A stretch of 27,207 nt of DNA, taken from positions 4,534 through 31,740 of the forward strand of contig VSOC01000028.1 in the NCBI GenBank assembly GCA_009774615.1, given 5' to 3'. This DNA comes from Lachnospiraceae bacterium (GTDB lineage: Bacteria; Bacillota; Clostridia; Lachnospirales; Lachnospiraceae). Both the position numbers and the translations under genes were made by a program. The notes beneath the pieces were generated by a model that worked only from the letters and a program-made list of their open reading frames with translations, did no database searches and was not told the origin of the DNA. This document shows, one piece after another, positions 1-7,300 of this stretch (its first letter is position 1; each line of letters starts with the position of its first letter).

Positions 1-330
1 GTCAAAATAATAAATTTGCCCGTCAATCTGCTGCCAGTCGGTCTGCATCGCTCCGGACGAATCAAGATAATACCACAGACCATTTACCTGCTGCCAGCCC
101 GTCTGCATCGCTCCGGACAAGTCAAGATAATACCACAAACCGTTTATCTGCTGCCAGCCCGTCTGCATCGCTCCGGACAAGTCAAGATAATACCACAAAC
201 CGTTTATCTGCTGCCAGCCCGTCTGCATCGCTCCGAATAAATCCAGATAATACCACACGCCGTTTATCTGCTTCCAGCCGGTTTCCGGATTTCCGGCCGC
301 ACTCATATAGTACCAGTTTATCCCGTCATG
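1..330 (-). repeat. Tandem 60-bp repeats encoding wall-binding modules
   Basis: Five units with an exact 60-bp period begin at 1, 61, 121, 181 and 241, and a more diverged unit begins at 301. The units at 121 and 181 differ at only two bases and the unit at 61 differs from 121 at four. Each encodes one 20-residue aromatic repeat of the lysozyme. Near identity at DNA level, including silent sites, suggests recent unit duplication or gene conversion, so copy number probably varies among strains. Confidence 0.9.
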
Positions 331-1191
331 AATCCATGATTCTTTCTGCATTTTGTGATTTTGGTAGTAATAACGGTTTCCGGCAATCACTCTCCAGGTA
401 TTGGCAGGAATGATAAAGGAATAGTCGGTAAATAAAAAATTAATATCCACACTTCCGTTCACCCCGCTGATGGCTCCCGTATTCGTCGCCTGCCACATGG
501 ACGGGTTTTGGACGGTGTACATCGTATTATAGCGGGCCACCCATAAATCATAGGAAACCATGGACAGATCAATCTTATTGTTCAGCCAGTATTCATTAGC
601 ATAAAGCATGGGATAATAGCCTGCCTCTTCAATTTTCCCGCAGAAAGCATTAATAATTTCGCTGACCTGCTGCGGAGTAAGTGTTCCCAAGGTGGCATTG
701 TCCTCAACATCAAAAGCTATAGGGAAGGAAATTTCAAAGTCCTTAACAAGATCCAGGACAAAATCCGCCTCCTGTTCGGCCATCTCCACCGTTGTCGCAT
801 AAGAATAGATATAGGCACCCACCTCTAACCCGGCCTCCCTGGCCTTTTGGGCATTCACAGGAAAATAAGGATCGACCTCGCCGCGAAAACGGGTTCCAAG
901 CATGGCAAAATCCACATCGCTGTCGGCTACCTGCTCCCAGTCAACTTCCTGCTTCCAGTAAGATACATCAATTCCCCGGGCAACAGCGCCCTCAATCGGT
1001 GTCCCATCAGGCATCCTGTACTTCCCGCCCAGATTCTCCCAATCCTGTGCCTTCACGGTAACAGGAGAAAAAAGCACAGAAGACAAAGCAATCCCAAGCA
1101 CCAGCAAACCGGAAAATATACGGCGAAACACGGTATGTACAACGGCTTTTTGGATGCTGCTTTTGTAATACATGGTTTTTTGGTTATTCAT
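1..1191 (-). CDS. Secreted GH25 lysozyme with choline-binding-type repeats (3' partial)
   Basis: I translated this open frame from ATG at 1191 to the window edge (397 codons, no stop), so the C-terminus is missing. Residues 1-48 form a basic, then hydrophobic signal peptide ending near VTVKA. Residues 50-270 are a glycoside hydrolase family 25 domain: GIDVSYW at the start of the barrel and the acidic FDVED pair carry the expected catalytic Asp and Glu, and SVDINFLF closes it. From about residue 275 the protein becomes 20-residue aromatic repeats (GWQQINGLWYYLD type) of the choline/cell-wall-binding family. It should cleave the glycan strand of peptidoglycan at or outside the wall. A GGAG lies 10 bases upstream of the start. 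It is divergent from nhaC. Whether it is autolytic, secreted for competition or phage-derived cannot be told; no phage genes are nearby. Confidence 0.93.
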   Translation of the reverse strand, partial: MNNQKTMYYKSSIQKAVVHTVFRRIFSGLLVLGIALSSVLFSPVTVKAQDWENLGGKYRMPDGTPIEGAVARGIDVSYWKQEVDWEQVADSDVDFAMLGTRFRGEVDPYFPVNAQKAREAGLEVGAYIYSYATTVEMAEQEADFVLDLVKDFEISFPIAFDVEDNATLGTLTPQQVSEIINAFCGKIEEAGYYPMLYANEYWLNNKIDLSMVSYDLWVARYNTMYTVQNPSMWQATNTGAISGVNGSVDINFLFTDYSFIIPANTWRVIAGNRYYYQNHKMQKESWIHDGINWYYMSAAGNPETGWKQINGVWYYLDLFGAMQTGWQQINGLWYYLDLSGAMQTGWQQINGLWYYLDLSGAMQTGWQQVNGLWYYLDSSGAMQTDWQQIDGQIYYFD

Positions 1192-1312
1192 CAGTAATTC
1201 ACTCCGTTTTTCCTTAAATTTTCAATTGGTTATCCTTCTTTGCCCGCAAAGGACTTTCCTTCGTACCGCCAAATGGCATACAGATATCCTTCCGGATTTC
1301 TCGACAGGTAAA

Positions 1313-1341
1313 AGTGTAACAGAAAAACGGAAAAGGAACAA
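1313..1341 (-). promoter_or_regulatory. Predicted promoter of the lysozyme gene
   Basis: On the minus strand a TTGTTC -35 box (1341-1336), a 17-base spacer and a TACACT -10 box (1318-1313) with an upstream TG (extended -10) are seen. Transcription would begin near 1306 and leave a leader of about 115 nt that contains several small hairpins, for example ATCC-GGAA-GGAT and CTTTG-CGGG-CAAAG. No known riboswitch consensus was recognised. Confidence 0.55.
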
Positions 1342-1401
1342 TTACATGAAACGGTCGAATTCTTACGATTTCTGAAATTTATTTTTATGATGCATCATGC
1401 A

Positions 1402-1431
1402 TTGACATTCTTCATCCATATATGTTAAAAT
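1402..1431 (+). promoter_or_regulatory. Predicted promoter of nhaC
   Basis: A perfect TTGACA (1402-1407) is followed after 18 bases by TAAAAT (1426-1431) with a TG two bases upstream, an extended -10. The start would be near 1438. The ribosome binding site GGAGG is at 1488-1492, seven bases before the nhaC ATG. Confidence 0.7.
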
Positions 1432-1499
1432 CAACTAAAATATCGGCGCAGAAAGAAAAAATTTCCAACAACTAACACAATAACCACGGAGGTACTTTT

Positions 1500-2822
1500 A
1501 TGACAGCAGAACAGATTACCTTAGGACTTTTCTTAAGCGGATTAATTCTCTGCGTTGCAAGCGGAACCGATCTTATTTTTGCGCTTTTATTCGGTGTGCT
1601 CTGCTTTGGCATCTACAGTATACGAAAAGGAAATTCCCCGAAAGCCACTGTCCTGATGATGAAAGAAGGCATGACAAAGGTGGCAAACATCCTGATCATC
1701 CTTGTCCTTATCGGATGCCTGACGGCAAGCTGGCGCTTCTGCGGAACCATCCCGTTCATCCTGTACCACTCGATTTCGTTTATCCAGCCCAGGTTTTTTG
1801 TCCTCTGCACCTTCCTGCTGTGTTCCATGATGTCCTTTTTAACCGGGACTTCCTTTGGAACCTTCAGTACCATGGGCGTTATCTGTATGCTGATTGGACG
1901 TACTGCCGGGATCAGCACGTTTTTACTCGGCGGCGCAATCCTCTCCGGCAGTTATTTCGGCGATCGCTGCTCCCCCATGTCCTCGAGCGCTCAGCTTGTC
2001 TGTTCTCTGACGCAGACGGATATCTACGGCAATATTAAGCGGATGATGCGCTCCTGCCTGGTTCCGTTTATTTTGAGTGCGGTTTTATATACGGTGTTTG
2101 CCGGGGGGAGTTCCGTCCGGCCGGACACCTCCTCTGTGGCGATGTTTAAGGAATGCTTTTCCCTGCACTGGATCGTCAGCCTGCCCGCCATCCTTATCCT
2201 GGTGATGTCCCTTTTGCACATCGATGTTCGGTGGACGATGACGACCAGTATCTTAACCTCGATTGTCCTAGCCCTCCTTCTCCAGAAAACCAATCCGGCA
2301 GAACTTTTTTACTCTCTCTACCGGGGTTATGCAGCACCGGAAGGAACCGAACTTGCAAAACTCCTCAACGGAGGCGGGATTACCTCCATGCTGCATGTGT
2401 GCATCATTGTCCTGATCTCCTCCTCCTACTCCGGCATCTTTTCCCACACGCCGCTGATCCTGCCGATCAAGGAGGTGCTTATCCGTCAGAGTAAACGTCT
2501 GGGAACCTTTGGCACCGTAACCCTTTCCGCCCTGATTTCCTGCGGGATTAGCTGCAACCAGAGCCTGGGAACCCTTCTCACCTGCCAGCTCTGCGAGGAT
2601 CTCTACAATAATAAAGAAGATTTGGCCCTGGCACTTGAGGACACGGTCATTGTCATCTGCGCCCTGATTCCCTGGGGCGTCGCCGGCGCTGTACCCTTAG
2701 CCACCTTAGGCGCTCCGCTCACTTCTATGGCAGTATCCTTTTACCTCTGGCTGATCCCGCTGTGGGGGATAGTCGTTGAACGCTGGAGGCGGATAACCGG
2801 ACGCGAAAAGACAATCGCATAA
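1500..2822 (+). CDS. nhaC: NhaC-family Na+/H+ antiporter
   Basis: A 440-residue polytopic membrane protein of the NhaC ion transporter superfamily. Proteins of this family exchange Na+ for protons across the cytoplasmic membrane; some related members exchange organic substrates such as malate/lactate or arginine/ornithine, so the exact substrate is inferred. Visible hallmarks are SFGTFSTMG (about residues 118-126), GGAILSGSYFGDRCSPMSSS (about 142-161) and the later GISCNQSLGTLL segment, each matching conserved NhaC half-helix motifs. Length is typical to slightly short. The start is fixed by GGAGG seven bases upstream. It is monocistronic, lying between its own promoter and a hairpin at 2861-2886, and is the only plus-strand gene in the left 25 kb. 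Confidence 0.88.
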   Translation: MTAEQITLGLFLSGLILCVASGTDLIFALLFGVLCFGIYSIRKGNSPKATVLMMKEGMTKVANILIILVLIGCLTASWRFCGTIPFILYHSISFIQPRFFVLCTFLLCSMMSFLTGTSFGTFSTMGVICMLIGRTAGISTFLLGGAILSGSYFGDRCSPMSSSAQLVCSLTQTDIYGNIKRMMRSCLVPFILSAVLYTVFAGGSSVRPDTSSVAMFKECFSLHWIVSLPAILILVMSLLHIDVRWTMTTSILTSIVLALLLQKTNPAELFYSLYRGYAAPEGTELAKLLNGGGITSMLHVCIIVLISSSYSGIFSHTPLILPIKEVLIRQSKRLGTFGTVTLSALISCGISCNQSLGTLLTCQLCEDLYNNKEDLALALEDTVIVICALIPWGVAGAVPLATLGAPLTSMAVSFYLWLIPLWGIVVERWRRITGREKTIA

Positions 2823-2860
2823 ACCAGAAGCGCCATCCTCCACATTTTTCCTATACGCAA

Positions 2861-2886
2861 AGAGCCGGAACTTATGTTCCGACTCT
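2861..2886. terminator. Hairpin between convergent nhaC and the purine operon
   Basis: AGAG-C-CGGAAC, loop TTAT, GTTCCG-A-CTCT gives a ten-pair stem with one internal mismatch. Read on the minus strand it is followed by TTTGCG, a weak U tract, so it best serves the end of the purine operon; on the plus strand no U run follows. It sits exactly in the gap between the two convergent transcription units. Confidence 0.5.
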
Positions 2887-2917
2887 CCAATGCATGTGCA
2901 AAAAACTTTTCTAACCC

Positions 2918-3076
2918 CTATTCTTCTGCTAAAAGTTCCTCTTTCATCCCCAAAATCGCTTCCACTGCGGCACAAGCCGGGCAGTCGCAGTACTTAACCC
3001 CGGAAGCTTTCAGTTCTTCACCGTGGGCTTTCACTTCCTTGGCCTTCTCTTCGCCGAAAACCTTTGCCCTGCTCAC
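2918..3076 (-). pseudogene. C-terminal remnant of a small Cys-rich clostridial protein, in frame after purD
   Basis: Immediately after the purD TAG, in the same frame, 52 codons stay open to a TAG at 2918-2920. They begin with GTG and encode AKVFGEEKAKEVKAHGEELK, then KYCDCPACAAVEAIL. From memory this matches the C-terminal half of a roughly 110-residue clostridial protein often mislabelled as molecular chaperone Hsp90, which ends in the same CDCPACAA motif. The N-terminal half is absent. It could be translated only from the GTG abutting the stop, with no separate Shine-Dalgarno, or by readthrough of the purD stop. I call it a truncated remnant; a functional 52-residue protein translationally coupled to purD is the alternative. 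Confidence 0.6.
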
Positions 3077-4354
3077 CTACACCTCATCAATCGCCTTCCC
3101 GATATCACGGCGCATATATTTATTTTCAAAGGAAACCCACTCCGCTGCCCGGTAGGCGTTTTCCCTTGCCTTTTTTAAGTCCTCTCCTGTCGCAGTCACA
3201 CCTAAAACCCTGCCGCCGTTGGTTAAAAAGGTTTTTCCATCCTCTGCAAATTTCGTCCCTGCATGGAACACAAAATAACCGTCCTCTTTTGCAAAGGCTT
3301 CAAGCCCCGAAATCGGATAACCCTTCTTATATTCCACCGGATAGCCCGCAGAGGCGAGCACCACGCAGACTGCTGCATTGTCCTCAAATTCCAGTTCCAT
3401 TTCATCAAGCCTTCCGTCCACGCAGGCTTCAAAAACCTCCACAATATCATTCTTCATCCGCGGAAGCACCACCTGGGTTTCCGGGTCGCCGAAGCGGGCG
3501 TTATATTCGAGCACCCTCGGACCCTTTTCGGTCAGCATCAGCCCAAAGAAAATAATCCCCTTAAACTCCCGGCCCTCCGCTGCCATAGCGTCCACGGTTT
3601 TCTGATAGATGTGCTCTTTACAAAAAGCGTCCACTTCCCCGGTATAAAACGGACTTGGCGAAAATGTCCCCATCCCGCCGGTATTTAAGCCTGTGTCCCC
3701 GTCACCCGCACGCTTATGATCCTGCGCCGAGGTCATGATCCGAATCGTTTTTCCGTCTACAAACGAAAGCACGGACACCTCACGCCCGGTCATAAACTCC
3801 TCAATCACGATGCAATCCCCGGCAGAACCAAATTTCTTATCCTGCATCAGTTCCTTAATTCCCGCCTTCGCCTCGTCGAGATTATTGCAAATCAGGACGC
3901 CTTTTCCCAGTGCCAGACCGTCTGCCTTTAACACCACCGGCATTTCGGCCTTTTCAACATAAGAAAGCGCATCTTCCGCCCGGTTAAACGTTTCATAGGC
4001 TGCTGTGGGAATCCCGTATTTTTTCATCAGATCCTTGGAAAATGCCTTCGAGCCTTCCAAAATCGCCGCATTCTTCCTCGGCCCAAACACCCGAAGCCCT
4101 TCGCGCTCAAACACATCCACCACGCCGCCGACCAAAGGATCATCCATGCCGATCACGGTTAAATCAATTTCCTTTTCCTTTGCAAATGCCGCCAGCTTCT
4201 CAAACTCCATCGCGCCAATCGGAACACACTCGGCAAACTCGCTGATTCCCGCATTTCCCGGCGCACAGTAAATCTTATCCACCTTTGCACTCTGCGCCAC
4301 CTTCCAGGCAATCGCATGTTCCCTTCCGCCGCTGCCCACAATTAAAACCTTCAT
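3077..4354 (-). CDS. purD: Phosphoribosylamine-glycine ligase (GAR synthetase)
   Basis: PurD joins glycine to phosphoribosylamine with ATP in step two of purine synthesis, in the cytoplasm. The start is placed at 4354 rather than seven codons upstream because GGAGG lies six bases before this ATG and the protein then opens with the family motif MKVLIVGSGGREHA. The 425 residues contain the N-terminal phosphate-binding region, the ATP-grasp core (VVLKADGLALGKGV; ISAQDH-like MTSAQDHKRAGDGD; NTGGMGTFSPSP) and the metal/ATP site RVLEYNARFGDPETQVVLPR. It is the last complete gene of the purE-M-N-D unit. The 103-base gap to purN carries half of a dispersed palindromic element. Confidence 0.97.
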   Translation of the reverse strand: MKVLIVGSGGREHAIAWKVAQSAKVDKIYCAPGNAGISEFAECVPIGAMEFEKLAAFAKEKEIDLTVIGMDDPLVGGVVDVFEREGLRVFGPRKNAAILEGSKAFSKDLMKKYGIPTAAYETFNRAEDALSYVEKAEMPVVLKADGLALGKGVLICNNLDEAKAGIKELMQDKKFGSAGDCIVIEEFMTGREVSVLSFVDGKTIRIMTSAQDHKRAGDGDTGLNTGGMGTFSPSPFYTGEVDAFCKEHIYQKTVDAMAAEGREFKGIIFFGLMLTEKGPRVLEYNARFGDPETQVVLPRMKNDIVEVFEACVDGRLDEMELEFEDNAAVCVVLASAGYPVEYKKGYPISGLEAFAKEDGYFVFHAGTKFAEDGKTFLTNGGRVLGVTATGEDLKKARENAYRAAEWVSFENKYMRRDIGKAIDEV

Positions 4355-4382
4355 CGCTTCCTCCGTTCTGTACATCGTTTAT

Positions 4383-4404
4383 GTTACTGTTCACACGTTC
4401 ACAG
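4383..4404. repeat. GTTACTGTTCACA element, partial copy
   Basis: The purN-purD gap contains GTTACTGTTCACA followed by CGTTCACAG. The first 13 bases equal the left part of the elements at 6793 and 21888 and the complement of the right part of the one at 16215. The closing AGTAAC arm is missing, so this copy looks degraded or truncated. Confidence 0.6.
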
Positions 4405-4457
4405 CCCATCCTGCCCTTAGGGTACAAACAGCCAGACAAAACACATGTAAAATTCTA

Positions 4458-5060
4458 TCAATATCCATCCATCTCTCCATTCGCAATCCTATCGATCGCC
4501 TGTGGAAGAATCACCCACTCTGCCTGTTCCATCACCCGCTGCTGCAATACCTTTGGCGTATCGCCCGGCAGAACTTCAACCGCCTTTTGCAGGATAATCG
4601 GCCCGGAATCCATCCCTTCATCCACAAAATGCACTGTTGCCCCGGTAATCTTCACGCCGCGGGCCAATGCCGCCTCATGCACCTTTAACCCGTAATAACC
4701 CACACCGCAGAATGACGGGATCAGCGAAGGGTGAATATTAATAATCCGATTTTTATAACGGGCAATCATCGCCGGCGGAATCGTCACCAGATAGCCTGCC
4801 AGCACAATTAAATCTAACGAATACTCTTCCAGCTTATCCAAAAGCGCCCGGTAAAACTGCTCACGATCCGCAAAGTTCTTCGGCGAAATGCAAAGGCCGT
4901 CCACGCCGTGCTTCTTCGCCCGCTCCAGGGCATAGGCCCCCTCATTATTGCTGATCACAACCTCAACCCCGGCATTTCTAATCTTTCCGCTGTCCATGGC
5001 ATCGAAAATCGCCTGCAGATTCGTCCCGCCGCCGGAAACCAGCACACCGATTCTTAACAT
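4458..5060 (-). CDS. purN: Phosphoribosylglycinamide formyltransferase
   Basis: PurN transfers a formyl group from 10-formyl-tetrahydrofolate to GAR, step three of purine synthesis. The 200-residue protein has the usual length and starts MLRIGVLVSGGGTNLQAI, the GAR-binding loop. The catalytic segment IINIHPSLIPSF supplies the conserved Asn and His, and HFVDEGMDSGPII carries the conserved Asp. Its ATG lies inside the end of purM (7-base overlap), so the two are translationally coupled. It ends GEMDGY and is followed by purD. Confidence 0.97.
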   Translation of the reverse strand: MLRIGVLVSGGGTNLQAIFDAMDSGKIRNAGVEVVISNNEGAYALERAKKHGVDGLCISPKNFADREQFYRALLDKLEEYSLDLIVLAGYLVTIPPAMIARYKNRIINIHPSLIPSFCGVGYYGLKVHEAALARGVKITGATVHFVDEGMDSGPIILQKAVEVLPGDTPKVLQQRVMEQAEWVILPQAIDRIANGEMDGY

Positions 5061-6085
5061 AACACTACGCCCTTCTCTCCCTCTTTTATGGAGCCAATCA
5101 CATACGCCTTTTCTCCGGCTGCCTCGATAGCCGCCAGAGCCGCTTTTTCATCTTTTGCTGCAACCGCTGCAATCATGCCGATACCCATATTATAGGTATT
5201 ATACATCATCTTCTCTTCGATATTTCCCTTCTTCGCAAGCAGGCCAAAAATCGGCGGAATCGGGTAGCTGTTCTTTTCAATCACCGCCTGCACGCCGTCC
5301 TTTAACATCCTCGGCACATTTTCATAAAACCCGCCGCCCGTAATATGGCTGCACGCCTTCACCTTCACGCCTGCCGCCTTCACTTCCTTCAAAGCCTTAA
5401 CATAAATCTTCGTCGGTGCAAGAAGTGCCTCACCCAAGGTCATCCCCAGTTCATCATAATACGTTTCCAGACCCTCTCTGGTCATCTCCTGCGCAAATAC
5501 CCTGCGAACCAGGGAAAATCCGTTCGAGTGAACCCCGGAAGAAGCCATACCGATTAACACGTCGCCAGCCGCCAGAGCCGCGCCGTTAATCATATCCTTC
5601 TCGTCAGCAATGCCCACGGCAAAACCGGCAAGATCATACTCATCCTCAGGGTAAAACCCCGGCATCTCTGCCGTTTCCCCGCCGATTAGCGCCGCGCCGG
5701 CCTGTCGGCATCCTTGGGCCACTCCGCTGACAATCGTCGCAATCTTCTCCGGAAAATTCTTTCCGCAGGCAATATAATCCAGAAAAAACAACGGCTCACC
5801 GCCCGCACAGGCCACATCGTTTACGCACATCGCCACGCAGTCAATCCCCACGGTATCATGCTTATCCATTAAAAACGCCAGCTTTAACTTCGTCCCCACG
5901 CCGTCTGTCCCGGAGAGCAGGGTCGGCTTTTCCATTCCCATAAACGGAGCCAGAGAAAATCCGCCGGAAAACCCGCCGATTCCCCCTAAAACCTCCGGGC
6001 GCATCGTCTTTTTAATATGCTCCTTCATCAATTCCACCGACTTATATCCAGCCTCAATATCCACTCCTGCCTGTCTGTAATCCAT
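5054..6085 (-). CDS. purM: Phosphoribosylformylglycinamidine cyclo-ligase (AIR synthetase)
   Basis: PurM closes the imidazole ring of FGAM with ATP to give AIR, step five of the pathway. The 343 residues match the family's length. Visible signatures are LLSGTDGVGTKLKLA (about 57-71), the CVNDVACAGGEPLFFLDYIA block (about 87-106), LIGGETAEMPGFY and GMASSGVHSNGFSLVR, the last two being conserved nucleotide/dimer regions of the PurM/SelD/ThiL/HypE superfamily. It overlaps purN by seven bases. The 151-base gap to purE holds nothing recognisable apart from two copies of ACCAGTTGAA 24 bases apart on the minus strand. Confidence 0.97.
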   Translation of the reverse strand: MDYRQAGVDIEAGYKSVELMKEHIKKTMRPEVLGGIGGFSGGFSLAPFMGMEKPTLLSGTDGVGTKLKLAFLMDKHDTVGIDCVAMCVNDVACAGGEPLFFLDYIACGKNFPEKIATIVSGVAQGCRQAGAALIGGETAEMPGFYPEDEYDLAGFAVGIADEKDMINGAALAAGDVLIGMASSGVHSNGFSLVRRVFAQEMTREGLETYYDELGMTLGEALLAPTKIYVKALKEVKAAGVKVKACSHITGGGFYENVPRMLKDGVQAVIEKNSYPIPPIFGLLAKKGNIEEKMMYNTYNMGIGMIAAVAAKDEKAALAAIEAAGEKAYVIGSIKEGEKGVVLC

Positions 6086-6236
6086 AATTTTATCCTTTCC
6101 TTTACCTTTGGTTTACGCTGCCTTTGATTTATCTTTCCCGCTGACCTATTTGCTTTTCAACTGGTTACTTCATTTCTTCAACTGGTACATACTTCTTTGT
6201 CCAGGTTTTCTTTATTCTTCTTTTTCGCCTGACGCC

Positions 6237-6755
6237 TTACTTTTTCATCGATTCCAGATACTTCTGATACCCAATTTCCTCCAGCTTTTCTGCCTTCTTC
6301 ACCACGTCATTTTTCAGCTTTTCCGAATAATCCTTCAGACGGGCACGCAGTTCCTTATCCGAAACCGCCAGGATCTTTGCCGCCAGAATTCCTGCATTGG
6401 CTCCCCCGTTAATCGCCACAGTCGCCACAGGAATCCCCGAAGGCATCTGTACAATCGAATATAAAGAATCCACGCCGCCCAGATCGGAAGTTTTCATCGG
6501 AATCCCAATCACCGGAAGCGGAAAAATCGCGGCGCACATTCCCGGAAGATGTGCTGCTTTTCCTGCACCTGCAATAATTACCTCAATTCCCTTCTCCTCT
6601 GCAGCCTTCGCCCATGCAAAGAAAATATCCGGCTCACGGTGCGCGGAAATGATCGTCATCTCATAATCCACACCTAACTCGTCCAAAATTTCTGCAGCCT
6701 TCGCCATCACCGGCATATCCGAATCGCTGCCCATCACAATACCAACCTTCGCCAT
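6237..6755 (-). CDS. purE: N5-carboxyaminoimidazole ribonucleotide mutase (PurE, class I-like)
   Basis: PurE interconverts carboxylated AIR forms to give CAIR. The start at 6755 is preferred over an ATG 12 codons upstream because AAAGGAG lies six bases before it and the protein then begins MAKVGIVMGSDSDMPVM, the canonical opening. The 172 residues contain SDSD, ISAHREPD and AGAGKAAHLPGMCAA, the active-site loops, and MPSGIPVATVAI. Class I enzymes normally work with PurK, which is not in this window. It is the first gene of the operon; the long leader upstream holds two promoter candidates, an attenuator-like hairpin and a palindromic repeat. Confidence 0.96.
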   Translation of the reverse strand: MAKVGIVMGSDSDMPVMAKAAEILDELGVDYEMTIISAHREPDIFFAWAKAAEEKGIEVIIAGAGKAAHLPGMCAAIFPLPVIGIPMKTSDLGGVDSLYSIVQMPSGIPVATVAINGGANAGILAAKILAVSDKELRARLKDYSEKLKNDVVKKAEKLEEIGYQKYLESMKK

Positions 6756-6792
6756 AATTGCTCCTTTCTTAGTTCTCCTTATTGCTTTCATC

Positions 6793-6820
6793 GTTACTGT
6801 TCACATGTGTTCATAGTAAC
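6793..6820. repeat. GTTACT...AGTAAC palindromic element
   Basis: A 28-bp imperfect palindrome. Outer arms GTTACT (6793-6798) and AGTAAC (6815-6820) pair perfectly, and the centre CACATGTG is itself self-complementary, with a two-base internal mismatch between. It lies in the purE leader, 38 bases before the start codon, and is one of four related sites in this window. Confidence 0.7.
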
Positions 6821-6891
6821 AGGCAAAATCCATGGAAATCGATTACGAAATGAACTTCTGCTCAATTCATTCCCACAGCCCAGCAACAGTT

Positions 6892-6940
6892 AAAAAATCT
6901 TATTAGCTTTTTCAGCACTTCTTATAAGTATTGCTAATAA
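6892..6940 (-). promoter_or_regulatory. Attenuator-like hairpin in the purE leader
   Basis: On the minus strand TTATTAGC (6940-6933) pairs exactly with GCTAATAA (6907-6900) and is followed by GATTTTTT (ending 6892), the shape of an intrinsic terminator. Its loop carries ACTTATA, whose exact complement TATAAGT occurs at the predicted 5' end of the transcript (about 6970-6964), so an alternative antiterminator pairing is possible. It sits between the purE promoter and gene. I saw no match to the guanine, ykkC or THF riboswitch consensus. Confidence 0.5.
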
Positions 6941-6974
6941 AATGTAATAACTGCTTTTGTTTTACTTATAGATA

Positions 6975-7003
6975 AGCATACTGTTTTTTCGTCTGCCTGT
7001 CAA
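6975..7003 (-). promoter_or_regulatory. purE: Predicted main promoter of the purE operon
   Basis: TTGACA (7003-6998), a 17-base spacer and TATGCT (6980-6975) on the minus strand. The start would be near 6968, giving a leader of about 210 nt. Confidence 0.75.
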
Positions 7004-7013
7004 TCCTTTCTTT

Positions 7014-7041
7014 ATTTTAACTGCAATTAGTCTTTTGTCAA
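7014..7041 (-). promoter_or_regulatory. purE: Possible second purE promoter
   Basis: TTGACA (7041-7036), a 16-base spacer and TAAAAT (7019-7014), directly upstream of the other promoter. The remaining sequence 7042-7170 shows no gene. Confidence 0.5.
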
Positions 7042-7170
7042 AATCCTGATGCCCTATTCCCACGTTCTTTTTCACCTGCTCGCTTCCTCTTGCTATCTGA
7101 TGACTATGTTTAAGCTAAGATAACAAATCCTATCTGGCAAGTAAAGGACAGGTTTTGTCACAGCATTGTC

Positions 7171-7201
7171 ACAAAAGGCGTCTGCGAAGTCCGCAAACGC
7201 C
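7171..7201 (-). terminator. Intrinsic terminator after the broken ATPase gene
   Basis: On the minus strand GGCGTTTGCG, loop GACTT, CGCAGACGCC forms a ten-pair stem (one G-U) followed by TTTTGT. It lies 100 bases after the stop at 7301 and separates that unit from the purE promoters. Confidence 0.8.
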
Positions 7202-7300
7202 CATTATTGCTGCATTTTTTGTCTGAAAATGTCAGGTAAAAACACTTGACTATAGTGTCTTTTATTCCATCCCATCCAGATAGCATTGAGCAAAAGACAC

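Noticed and set aside
3064..3555. Plus-strand ORFs within purD
   Set aside because: Antisense shadows of the purD coding sequence with low-complexity Pro/Arg/Ser composition.
6086..6236. A small gene in the purE-purM gap
   Set aside because: No frame with a start, ribosome site and reasonable length; only a short repeated ACCAGTTGAA is visible.
6756..7000. Guanine or PRPP riboswitch before purE
   Set aside because: The conserved core bases of those aptamers are not found; only a terminator-like stem and possible alternative pairing can be supported.
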